Below are positions 1 through 6,324 of a DNA stretch of 20,457 nt, piece by piece. The notes under the pieces were generated by a model that saw only the letters and a program-made list of their open reading frames with translations, did no database searches and had not been told where the DNA came from. The DNA is from CAZKUB01 sp964592335. GTDB taxonomy: Archaea > Thermoplasmatota > E2 > DHVEG-1. The stretch covers positions 1 to 20,457 of the forward strand of contig CAZQEU010000024.1 of the NCBI GenBank assembly GCA_964592335.1, in the 5' to 3' direction. Every line of letters starts with the position of its first letter. The stretch's first letter is position 1. The position numbers were made by a program, and so were the translations under genes.

Positions 1-7
1 AATAGAA

Positions 8-19
8 TTATTTATAAGC
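8..19 (+). promoter_or_regulatory. Probable TATA box for the CapK-like gene
   Basis: The AT-rich element TTTATAAG (11-18) has the archaeal box A shape and lies about 39 bases before the ATG at 54. This would place transcription start near position 40, giving a short leader. Inferred from spacing only. Confidence 0.4.
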
Positions 20-53
20 TAAATTACAATTTTTGTGTTGGTAATAAATTTAC

Positions 54-1430
54 ATGTCAAAATCTGTAAACTTTAGTATGCCTTTTAATCTTGCTAAAAG
101 CTATCTTATTGATATTGATAGGATATGGCGTCTAAAAAAAGAATCAATATTGAAATATCAAGAGAAATGTCTAAGAAAAATAGTAAGATTTGCATATGAT
201 AACGTTCCATTGTATCATAGGAAATATAAGGCTGCTAATGTTTATCCTTCTGACATCAAAAAAAAATCAGACATAGAAAAATTACCGTTTATAAACAAAG
301 ATGATTTAAGAGTAAGTTCTGTAAAAGATATTTTACCAAGAGGAAGAAATAAAACAGATTTTTTTCGTTTATCAACATCAGGATCTACTGGAAAACCAGT
401 TTTTGTTTACTGGGACAGATTTTCTGCTGTAAAAAGCTTGGAGGCATATATACGCATACTAAAGGCATATGGTGGAAAATGGTCTAAATCAAAAATAGCG
501 TTGGTTATAGATTTGGAACCTGGCAGTATAGAAAATACAATGTTTTCCAGCAGCATTCCTTTTTTAATAAAGAAGATACTCCCTATGAATAATATTAAGT
601 ATATTCATATTGGGGAGAAACCAGAGGACATCATAAAGGAATTAAATGATTTTTCTCCAGAGTTTTTAGGTTCAGATCCAAATATGTTAAGAAAACTTGC
701 TGTTCTAAATAATGAAGGATTAGGGAAAAACCTGAGTTTAGATTGTATATTTTCAGGGGGATCAATGTTAGATGAATATACAAAAAGTTATGTTGAGAAA
801 TCTTTTTCTACAAAAATAAGAAATATATATGGTGCAACAGAATTAGGGCCTCTTGCATTTCAATGTATCAAAAGTTCTAATTACCATATACATTCAGATT
901 ATGTACTAATGGAGTTTTTAGATGAAAAAAATAATCCTGTAAAAAATAATAAACCGGGCTCCCTTGTATTAACTAAGTTATATGGTTGTGGAACACCAAT
1001 CATTCGTTATACAGGTATTGAAGATTTTATCACACAAACTGATGATCATACTTCGTGTGGGATAAATACTGAAATGATTTCGCGAATTGAAGGTAGAAAA
1101 GCCGATATGATTGTCCTACCCAACAACAAATTACTATCACCTCTAACATTAACAGGTATCCCTGCCAAGATTATGGAAAAATATAATACATATAAAATCA
1201 AGCAATTTCAGATTATTCAACATAAAAAAGATTTAGTTGAATGTATCCTAGTTTTTGATAATAATCTTAGAGATAGAGGAGTATCTGTTAAAATTATTAT
1301 GAATGAAGTAAAACTAGGTTTGAAAAAAAGACTAGGGAAATCAGTGGATGTCTTTGTTTCTGAAAAAGATACGTTATTTAGAAATACTAGATCTGATTAT
1401 ATCAAGGTTGTTTTATCAAAAGTGAAATAA
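54..1430 (+). CDS. PaaK/CapK-like adenylate-forming enzyme
   Basis: This 458-residue protein belongs to the phenylacetate-CoA ligase (PaaK) / CapK branch of the adenylate-forming superfamily, whose members activate a carboxylic acid with ATP. The nucleotide-binding loop STSGSTGKP is at residues 107-115. The adenine-binding motif YGATE is at 259-263. A third core motif near Arg318 reads RYTG instead of the usual R-T-G-D order. The N-terminal stretch on tyrosine/arginine-rich helices (RFAYDNVPLYHRKY) is typical of CapK-like proteins. CapK relatives usually sit in capsule or surface-polysaccharide loci, and this gene is at the left edge of the window with housekeeping genes to its right, so it may close such a locus. 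The ATG at 54 was chosen because it is the first in-frame start after a TATA-like box. It converges on the HTH regulator gene 34 bases away. The substrate cannot be inferred; a coenzyme F390 synthetase-like role is an alternative. Confidence 0.8.
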   Translation: MSKSVNFSMPFNLAKSYLIDIDRIWRLKKESILKYQEKCLRKIVRFAYDNVPLYHRKYKAANVYPSDIKKKSDIEKLPFINKDDLRVSSVKDILPRGRNKTDFFRLSTSGSTGKPVFVYWDRFSAVKSLEAYIRILKAYGGKWSKSKIALVIDLEPGSIENTMFSSSIPFLIKKILPMNNIKYIHIGEKPEDIIKELNDFSPEFLGSDPNMLRKLAVLNNEGLGKNLSLDCIFSGGSMLDEYTKSYVEKSFSTKIRNIYGATELGPLAFQCIKSSNYHIHSDYVLMEFLDEKNNPVKNNKPGSLVLTKLYGCGTPIIRYTGIEDFITQTDDHTSCGINTEMISRIEGRKADMIVLPNNKLLSPLTLTGIPAKIMEKYNTYKIKQFQIIQHKKDLVECILVFDNNLRDRGVSVKIIMNEVKLGLKKRLGKSVDVFVSEKDTLFRNTRSDYIKVVLSKVK

Positions 1431-1446
1431 GTCTAATAACACAAAA

Positions 1447-1460
1447 TAAAATATTTTTTT
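1447..1460 (+). terminator. T-tract, possible terminator between convergent genes
   Basis: The 34-base gap between the CapK-like gene and the convergent regulator gene ends in AAAATATTTTTTT on the + strand. Archaeal RNA polymerase commonly stops at oligo-T tracts, so this could end the CapK-like transcript. No hairpin is evident. Confidence 0.35.
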
Positions 1461-1464
1461 AACG

Positions 1465-2424
1465 CTAATCTTTATTATAGAGTCTCTCAAGTATCATATT
1501 GATTATATCTTCAGGATCTCGAGCTTTTTTTAGTTCTTTTTTTATGATTAGTGGTGTTCCTTCTATGTTTGTTTTGGAAACCTCTTTGTCTGGTATTATC
1601 ACTGCATGTTTTTCAGTGATTTTTGATATGCTATTTACCACATGTGCCTTTTTTAAAAGTTTTTTATCATATCTATCTACACAGGTTAAAAGTATTTTCT
1701 TTTTATCCTGGCTTACTGCTTCAAATGGTGCTCTCTCCATTGGTATTACTTTGTATCCTACTTTTTGAAGAATCGAAAATATTTCTTTCTGAAATTTTCT
1801 AAAACCCTCTGGTTCAGATGGTGCTGGTTTAAGTGTTTTGAGATGTAATGGTTTTTTTAGTATGTCTATTGGTGCTGTTATGTTGCTTCCTAGTGTATCT
1901 TCTATTCTTATCGCTACTTCTATTGTTGCATTCATTCCGTCTTCGTACATCTGTACAGTTTTACGCGATACTTTTAATTCTCTTGCAAAAGAGCCGATCG
2001 ACAAATTCTGTTCTTTTCTTAGGTTTTTAATTTTTTCTGTATCAAGGCTAACATATAGTCCACCCGGTGCTGCATAAACTTCTAGAGGCATGCCTTCTAG
2101 CAAGTGGTTTTTAAGTGTTTGAGAGTTTATTGTTTGTACTCCACATCTGTCGTATACAACATCTTCTTCGAGTTTTCTGAGGCCTGTTTTTTCCCCTATA
2201 AGGATAGGACATCCCTTCAGAAGAACTGATAGTGTTCGTAGCTCATTTGCAACATTTTCACTCATCGCATCAACATTTGTTAAAACTTTAATTATGAGAA
2301 GTGAATTGTCCCTTCTTGCGACTAAGTCAAAACCTACCGGTCGCATTGAGTATAGTTCCGAAACATAAAATCCCGCATTTGTTAGGATTCCTCTGACCTG
2401 CGATAACAACTCTGTTCGATTCAT
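1465..2424 (-). CDS. Archaeal HTH-type transcriptional regulator with nuclease-like N-terminus
   Basis: The 319-residue protein matches the architecture of the archaeal 'putative HTH-type transcriptional regulatory protein' family. Residues about 1-115 resemble a restriction-endonuclase-like fold: an acidic residue in GFDLVARR (31-38), then a hydrophobic strand ending in Lys (LLIIKVL, 42-48). Residues about 129-180 form a Cro/C1-type helix-turn-helix (KNLRKEQNLSIGSFAREL, then KVSRKTVQMYE). The C-terminal 110 residues repeat a second alpha/beta domain of unclear function. No membrane segment or signal peptide is visible. The start is ATG at 2424; there is no Shine-Dalgarno sequence but a TATA box is centred 30 bases upstream, which suggests a leaderless mRNA. 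It is divergent from tiaS across 51 bases and could bind that shared region. Its targets are unknown. Confidence 0.85.
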   Translation of the reverse strand: MNRTELLSQVRGILTNAGFYVSELYSMRPVGFDLVARRDNSLLIIKVLTNVDAMSENVANELRTLSVLLKGCPILIGEKTGLRKLEEDVVYDRCGVQTINSQTLKNHLLEGMPLEVYAAPGGLYVSLDTEKIKNLRKEQNLSIGSFARELKVSRKTVQMYEDGMNATIEVAIRIEDTLGSNITAPIDILKKPLHLKTLKPAPSEPEGFRKFQKEIFSILQKVGYKVIPMERAPFEAVSQDKKKILLTCVDRYDKKLLKKAHVVNSISKITEKHAVIIPDKEVSKTNIEGTPLIIKKELKKARDPEDIINMILERLYNKD

Positions 2425-2448
2425 CTATGGAGTTGTTCATAATAAATT

Positions 2449-2460
2449 ATTATATATAAG
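2449..2460. promoter_or_regulatory. Near-palindromic TATA element shared by divergent genes
   Basis: TTATATATAA (2450-2459) is self-complementary and lies in the 51-base gap between the HTH regulator (start 2424, minus) and tiaS (start 2476, plus). Its centre is 30 bases from the regulator start and 22 bases from the tiaS start. The spacing fits leaderless transcription of the regulator best; use for tiaS is less certain. Confidence 0.55.
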
Positions 2461-2475
2461 AGTATCGGGAAGTGA

Positions 2476-3792
2476 TTGTTTATCTGGATCGGAATAGACG
2501 ATACTGATTCAAGAAATGGTGGTTGTACAACCTATACTGCAATTGTACTTATTAATGATATAATTGATAATGGTTTTGATATAATTGGTTTTCCCCGTCT
2601 TGTAAGGCTGAATCCTAATATACCATGGAAAACACGTGGCAACGGAGCTATTTCATTACAAGTTGGTATAGGCAAAAATAGAAAAACAAAAATAGGTGAA
2701 TTCAAAGGAAAAAATCTTTTTTGTTACGAAAAATCATCTAGAAATGTTAATCTTGATGATGTAAAAAATATAGTAACTTCTGTAGTTGATAGACTTGCAA
2801 TATTAGATGATGAAAATACCAACCCGGGTCTAGTGATTTTAGAAGAAAAACCAGTTTCTGATCTATATCTAAAAACAGTTAGAAAAGTTGTAACTATAGA
2901 TGAAGTGAAAAAAACATTGGAGGAAAAAAACGCTTTTTTTAAGGGTTATAAAAATATGCGAGGGTTAATTGGTGCTACTGCATCAATTGCATGGAATAAT
3001 TCAGAGGATAAAACTTTTGAGTTGATTACATATCGGCAAAAAAATAAATGGGGACTAGATAGATTTGTTGATGATAAGTCAACAATTAAAATGGATTCAT
3101 CGTTTTCTTCAACTTTTGACAACTATGATTATGTAAATAAACACAACAGACTCCTTCCTAGTTCGCCTTGCCCCGTCTTATATGGTATAAGGGGAGATGA
3201 CTTTGATGATTTATTTAAGGCTAAATCTACAATTGTCTCTGAAAAAGTTGAGAGTTGGATGATATTTGAGAGTAATCAAGGAACTGATGATCATCTTGAA
3301 AATAAAAAAATCGCAGATATCTCTGTTTATGAATCGGTAATAACAAAAGGAGAAGTTAGTAAGAAACCTTTTACAATTGAAGGAGGACATGTGATTTTTT
3401 CCTTAAAAGACGATAGGGGAGAAATAGATTGTGCTGCATATGAGCCTACAAAACAGTTTAGAGACGTTATTCGTAGTTTGAGTACCGGTGATATTATAGA
3501 AGTTTACGGTGGTGTAAGAGAAAATCCTTTAACTATTAACTTAGAAAAAATAAAGATTATCAAGCTTAAAGAAAATTTTGAAAAAGTTGAGAATCCTATT
3601 TGTCCTGTTTGTAGTAAACATATGAAATCAATAGGTGCTAACAAAGGATATAGATGTAAGAAATGCTCTACTAAAAGTAAAGAACCAAAAAGAATTGAGA
3701 AAAAAAGAGATATAAAACCTGGTTTTTATGAAGTCCCGGTTTGTGCTAGAAGACATCTAAGCAAACCACTTAAGAAAATGAAAGTACCATAA
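2476..3792 (+). CDS. tiaS: tRNA(Ile2) 2-agmatinylcytidine synthetase
   Basis: TiaS uses ATP and agmatine to convert C34 of the CAU-anticodon isoleucine tRNA to 2-agmatinylcytidine, so that it reads AUA rather than AUG codons. The 438-residue protein shows the N-terminal IGIDDTDS...GGCTTY signature (residues 5-20) and a substrate-recognition segment rich in RLNPNIPWKTRGNGA. An OB-fold domain covers about 286-362, followed by a zinc ribbon with CPVC (376-379) and CKKC (394-397), and ends in the family tail KPGFYEVPVCARRH. The length is normal for the family. The start is TTG at 2476, the only start that keeps the IGIDDTDS motif near the N-terminus; GGGAAGTGA immediately precedes it as a weak ribosome-binding site. 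The gene is single-copy in archaea and essential where tested. It is followed by tRNA-Gly, not by its substrate tRNA. Confidence 0.95.
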   Translation: MFIWIGIDDTDSRNGGCTTYTAIVLINDIIDNGFDIIGFPRLVRLNPNIPWKTRGNGAISLQVGIGKNRKTKIGEFKGKNLFCYEKSSRNVNLDDVKNIVTSVVDRLAILDDENTNPGLVILEEKPVSDLYLKTVRKVVTIDEVKKTLEEKNAFFKGYKNMRGLIGATASIAWNNSEDKTFELITYRQKNKWGLDRFVDDKSTIKMDSSFSSTFDNYDYVNKHNRLLPSSPCPVLYGIRGDDFDDLFKAKSTIVSEKVESWMIFESNQGTDDHLENKKIADISVYESVITKGEVSKKPFTIEGGHVIFSLKDDRGEIDCAAYEPTKQFRDVIRSLSTGDIIEVYGGVRENPLTINLEKIKIIKLKENFEKVENPICPVCSKHMKSIGANKGYRCKKCSTKSKEPKRIEKKRDIKPGFYEVPVCARRHLSKPLKKMKVP

Positions 3793-3794
3793 TA

Positions 3795-3803
3795 CTTTTT
3801 AAG
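3795..3803 (+). promoter_or_regulatory. Probable TATA box for tRNA-Gly
   Basis: CTTTTTAAG lies immediately after the tiaS stop and about 40 bases before the mature tRNA 5' end. Transcription would start near 3825, leaving a 5' leader of about 14 bases for RNase P. Inferred from spacing. Confidence 0.35.
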
Positions 3804-3838
3804 GGTTTATTGCTTCATGGTCTAAAAATTTACAGATT

Positions 3839-3911
3839 GCGGGTGTGGTGTAGTCTGGTATCACTTAAGCTTGCCAAGCTTATAACTCGGGTTCAAATCC
3901 CGGCATCCGCA
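3839..3911 (+). tRNA. tRNA-Gly, anticodon GCC
   Basis: A complete cloverleaf can be folded by eye. The acceptor stem is GCGGGTG (3839-3845) with CATCCGC (3904-3910) and one G-U pair. The D-arm has a 3-bp stem (GTG with CAC) and the GG of the D-loop. The anticodon stem is TAAGC (3866-3870) with GCTTA (3878-3882), around loop TTGCCAA, giving anticodon GCC at 3873-3875. The variable region is 4 bases. The T-stem is TCGGG with CCCGG around TTCAAAT. The discriminator base is A3911, usual for archaeal glycine tRNAs. CCA is not encoded and there is no intron. It decodes GGC and, by wobble, GGU. Confidence 0.96.
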
Positions 3912-3974
3912 TTTTAACATAAAGTTATAATACAAATGTTTTTTTACAATGTTTGCAACAAATGGAGTAAAATT

Positions 3975-4646
3975 ATGTTAAAGCTTGATTTACACATTCA
4001 TTCACAATACTCAGAGGATGGAGTAGGAACTCCTGAGGAGATCATCAAGATATTGCAAGAAAAAGGACTTGATGGAATGGCAATTACTGATCATAACACA
4101 TTAAAAGGCAGCCTTAAAGCATTAAAAATAGCCCCGAAAGATTTTGTTGTAATAACTGGTGTTGAAATATCAAGTCTGGATGGTCATATCTTAGCATTAG
4201 ATATAAAAGAAGATGTACCAAAGAATCTGAGTGTTGAAGAAACAGTTGATAGAATAATAGATGCAAATGGTATACCTATTATTCCTCATATTTTAAGATC
4301 TATGTCAGGTATTAAAGAAGAAAAATTGAAAATGATTAAAGATAAAATACATGCTATAGAGGTTTTTAATGGATGTAGTGTACCTCAAAGCAATCTTAAA
4401 GTCGCTAAAATTGCAAAAAAATATGCTTTAGGAGGAACAGGCGGCAGCGATGCACATATCCCAGAATATACGGGTTATGCTTACACAGTTGTTGACACAG
4501 CAGATATTAACCCAAAAAGTGTGATAGAGGAAATTAAAAAGAAAAAAACATGGGGTGATGGCTCTACTCTTCCTTTAAGTTACAGGAGGGACAGGATGGT
4601 TAAATCGATTAAACAGTTTGCCCAGAGAGGATTTAAAAGAATTTGA
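3975..4646 (+). CDS. PHP-domain metal-dependent phosphoesterase
   Basis: A 223-residue stand-alone PHP domain. The metal-site residues of the family are visible: H7 and H9 in DLHIHS, D39 and H40 in ITDHNT, E64 in GVEIS, H105 in PHIL, and D159 and H161 in GGSDAHIP. Members hydrolyse phosphoester bonds, for example in nucleoside 3',5'-bisphosphates or polynucleotides, using two or three metal ions; the substrate here is unknown. The start at 3975 was chosen over an upstream in-frame ATG at 3936 because GGAG (3964-3967) lies 7 bases before it and the beta-strand carrying DLHIHS begins right after it. The last 25 residues are basic (YRRDRMVKSIKQFAQRGFKR) and lie outside the catalytic core, possibly for nucleic acid or protein contact. 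The gene stands alone between tRNA-Gly and a small coiled-coil gene. Confidence 0.88.
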   Translation: MLKLDLHIHSQYSEDGVGTPEEIIKILQEKGLDGMAITDHNTLKGSLKALKIAPKDFVVITGVEISSLDGHILALDIKEDVPKNLSVEETVDRIIDANGIPIIPHILRSMSGIKEEKLKMIKDKIHAIEVFNGCSVPQSNLKVAKIAKKYALGGTGGSDAHIPEYTGYAYTVVDTADINPKSVIEEIKKKKTWGDGSTLPLSYRRDRMVKSIKQFAQRGFKRI

Positions 4647-4673
4647 TAACAAATTTTTTTTATGAGAAAAATG

Positions 4674-4680
4674 TTTAAAA
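4674..4680 (+). promoter_or_regulatory. Probable TATA box for the small coiled-coil gene
   Basis: TTTAAAA is centred 26 bases before ATG 4703, the spacing expected if transcription begins at that start codon. Inferred from spacing. Confidence 0.4.
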
Positions 4681-4702
4681 CAATAACACATTAATGTTTT
4701 TG

Positions 4703-4924
4703 ATGGAGATGGATGAGAGGGTTATAGAACAATTAAAAGAAGCACTGTCAAATATAAATGAAAGATTGTCTGCTATTGAAAGAGAACAAAGGTACATTCA
4801 AAAAGATATTCTTTCAGGTGATGCAAAAGAAAGTATGCAAAGAAGGCTTCTTAATGGTACTCCTGAAAAAACGTATCATCAAAAAAAGGAAAAAATTGAT
4901 AATGAAATTAAGATTGAAATTTAG
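4703..4924 (+). CDS. Small coiled-coil protein of unknown function
   Basis: A short, highly charged protein of 73 residues from ATG 4703 (76 from ATG 4694). The first 40 residues form one predicted amphipathic helix with heptad spacing (VIEQLKEALSNINERLSAIE), consistent with a coiled coil or dimerisation helix; the rest is Lys/Glu-rich and probably disordered. There is no signal peptide or membrane segment. I prefer the 4703 start because a TATA-like element is centred 26 bases upstream, which would make the mRNA leaderless; 4694 and 4709 are also possible. The 3' end overlaps the 3' end of the convergent rpl11 gene by 17 bases. I do not recognise the family. The reading frame could in principle be chance, but the promoter spacing and regular helix argue that it is real. 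Confidence 0.55.
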   Translation: MEMDERVIEQLKEALSNINERLSAIEREQRYIQKDILSGDAKESMQRRLLNGTPEKTYHQKKEKIDNEIKIEI

Positions 4925-5387
4925 AATCAAAATCTCCTTCATCAATTAATTTTTGTATTTCTTGTGGTTTTTTACCTTCTACTGTTACTCCTAGTGATAC
5001 ACAGGTACCTATTACTTCTTTGGTTTTTTGTTTTAGTTCTTTCCCAAGTAGGTTATCATGTTTCATCTGTGCAACCTTTATTGCTTGGTCTACAGTAAGA
5101 TCACCGATTTTATGTGTACCTGCGGCTCCTGATCCTTTTTCAGCGTTTAATTCTTTTAAAATGAGTGATGCAGCAGGTGGAGTACCTACTTTTATTTCAA
5201 AATCCTTTGTTTTTGGATCAACTATTACCTTTACAGGTACTTTCATACCATCAAATTGTTTGGTTTTATCATTTATCGTGTTTATTATCTGCATTATGTT
5301 TACGCCAAGTGGCCCAAGTGCTGGTCCAAGTGGTGGACCTGCTGATGCTTTTCCTCCTTCTACAAGTGCTTCAACTGTTTCTGTCAT
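4908..5387 (-). CDS. rpl11: Large ribosomal subunit protein uL11
   Basis: This 159-residue protein binds the GTPase-associated region of 23S rRNA, where elongation factors act. The N-terminal domain carries the diagnostic AGPPLGPALGPLGVNI (about 16-31), with the proline-rich linker region GTPPAASLILKE and the C-terminal rRNA-binding domain with GTHKIGDLTVDQAIKVAQ. The length is typical of archaeal uL11. It is the last gene of a secE-spt5-rpl11 operon; only 3 bases separate it from spt5. The ribosome-binding site AGGAG lies inside the end of spt5, 10 bases before the start. Its last few codons overlap the convergent coiled-coil gene. In many archaea the L1 and L10 genes follow; here they do not. 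Confidence 0.98.
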   Translation of the reverse strand: MTETVEALVEGGKASAGPPLGPALGPLGVNIMQIINTINDKTKQFDGMKVPVKVIVDPKTKDFEIKVGTPPAASLILKELNAEKGSGAAGTHKIGDLTVDQAIKVAQMKHDNLLGKELKQKTKEVIGTCVSLGVTVEGKKPQEIQKLIDEGDFDSKFQS

Positions 5388-5390
5388 TTT

Positions 5391-5909
5391 TTAATTACTC
5401 CTTTTTTTATTTTCTTTATCTTCTTCTTTTCTTTTTATAACTCTTACTTGTTCTCCACGTACTGTAATTGGTATTGGAACAACTGATTCAAATAATTCAA
5501 CTGTTATTTCTTCTTTGTTATCATCAATATGAGTTACTTTAGCTGTTTCTCCACGGAAAGGTCCTGCTACCATCTCTACAACATCGCCCTCTGCAATCTT
5601 TGCAACAGCTGATGCTGGGACAAGAAAATGTTCTATCTGATTAATTGGTATATCCCCATCTAGCATATTTCTTGCATAACCAATTGTTTTAATCATTTCT
5701 TTGATGCGTTCCTTCTCTGTTCCTTCCATGAACAAGTATCCTCTAAGTTCGGGTGTTACAAGTATGGAGGGTATATCTAATTTTGATTTGTTTGCACGGC
5801 TGTTTATTAAATCAGCTGTATTTTGTTCCTTTCCAACTTGTGTTTTAATAGTTAAAATTTTTGTTTTAGGTTTAAATTCTTCATTTTCATCAAAATTTGT
5901 TTCTTCCAT
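5391..5909 (-). CDS. spt5: Transcription elongation factor Spt5 (NusG homologue)
   Basis: Archaeal Spt5 closes over the RNA polymerase cleft with its partner Spt4, increases processivity and couples transcription to translation. The 172-residue protein has an NGN domain at about 16-100 (KILTIKTQVGKEQNTADLI at its first strand, then PELRGYLFME) and a KOW domain beginning at about 108 (GDVVEMVAGPFRGETAKV). It is slightly longer than the archaeal norm because of an acidic N-terminal tail (about 12 residues) and a basic C-terminal tail (KRKEEDKENKKRSN). The start at 5909 follows the ribosome-binding site AGGAGTAATT; the same AGGAGTAATTA string precedes rpl11. It lies 13 bases after secE and 3 bases before rpl11, the classical euryarchaeal order. 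Confidence 0.97.
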   Translation of the reverse strand: MEETNFDENEEFKPKTKILTIKTQVGKEQNTADLINSRANKSKLDIPSILVTPELRGYLFMEGTEKERIKEMIKTIGYARNMLDGDIPINQIEHFLVPASAVAKIAEGDVVEMVAGPFRGETAKVTHIDDNKEEITVELFESVVPIPITVRGEQVRVIKRKEEDKENKKRSN

Positions 5910-5922
5910 ATAATTACTCCTG

Positions 5923-6204
5923 TTAAATTAATCCAAGCATTTCTGCTATCCAAGGTGCTACTTGTTTTGCCATTAAAAATATAACAAAGCCAAGTCCACC
6001 GACTATAAGAATTCCTGCAAACGTTATTTTAGAGGTCTTTGAATATTCTTCATTGGTAGGTTTTCTAGCCATTTTAAGAACTCTACCGTATTTTCCTTTG
6101 CCAATTCTATTTCTTCTTGACTCTAGATTTTCTTGTAAATCTCGTGCTTTTTCTACAAAGCTTCGATTGTCATCGGTTTTTTTCTTTTGTTTGAATAATT
6201 TCAT
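5923..6204 (-). CDS. secE: Protein translocase subunit SecE (Sec61-gamma)
   Basis: SecE clamps the two halves of the SecY channel in the cytoplasmic membrane. The 93-residue protein has a basic cytosolic N-terminus, an amphipathic helix ending in YGRVLKMARKPTNEEY (about 39-54), and a single membrane span at about 60-80 (GILIVGGLGFVIFLM), the layout of the Sec61-gamma family. The N-terminal extension of about 30 charged residues is longer than the minimal 60-residue archaeal form. The start at 6204 is preceded by GAGGT about 8 bases upstream. It heads the secE-spt5-rpl11 operon, with its own TATA box (TTTATATATAA) at 6246-6256 downstream of ftsZ. Confidence 0.93.
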   Translation of the reverse strand: MKLFKQKKKTDDNRSFVEKARDLQENLESRRNRIGKGKYGRVLKMARKPTNEEYSKTSKITFAGILIVGGLGFVIFLMAKQVAPWIAEMLGLI

Positions 6205-6245
6205 AGTTTTATACCTCTAATGAGTCTAAAGGGTCAAATAAATAG

Positions 6246-6256
6246 TTATATATAAA
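6246..6256 (-). promoter_or_regulatory. TATA box of the secE-spt5-rpl11 operon
   Basis: On the minus strand the element reads TTTATATATAA, an almost ideal archaeal box A. It is centred about 47 bases before the secE start, predicting transcription from near 6225 and a leader of about 20 bases holding the GAGGT ribosome-binding site. Confidence 0.65.
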
Positions 6257-6280
6257 GAATTTGCTTATACTAAAAATAGT

Positions 6281-6317
6281 AAAAAAATAGTGGTTTTTGG
6301 TTTTTTTTAAACCAAAA
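6281..6317 (-). terminator. Hairpin plus T-tract after ftsZ
   Basis: A perfect 9-bp inverted repeat (TTTTGGTTT at 6295-6303 and AAACCAAAA at 6309-6317, 5-base loop) starts 8 bases after the ftsZ stop. On the minus strand it is followed by ACCACTA and then a 7-base T run. This looks like an intrinsic-type terminator that would separate ftsZ from the secE promoter. The stem is AT-rich and weak; the T run may be the real signal. Confidence 0.5.
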
Positions 6318-6324
6318 TATTTTT

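Noticed and set aside
3866..3882. Intron in the anticodon arm of tRNA-Gly
   Set aside because: The 7-base loop is complete with anticodon GCC and perfect 5-bp stem; there is no extra sequence.
3936..3974. Longer form of the PHP protein from ATG 3936
   Set aside because: There is no ribosome-binding site, the 13 extra residues are unlike the family, and GGAG precedes ATG 3975.
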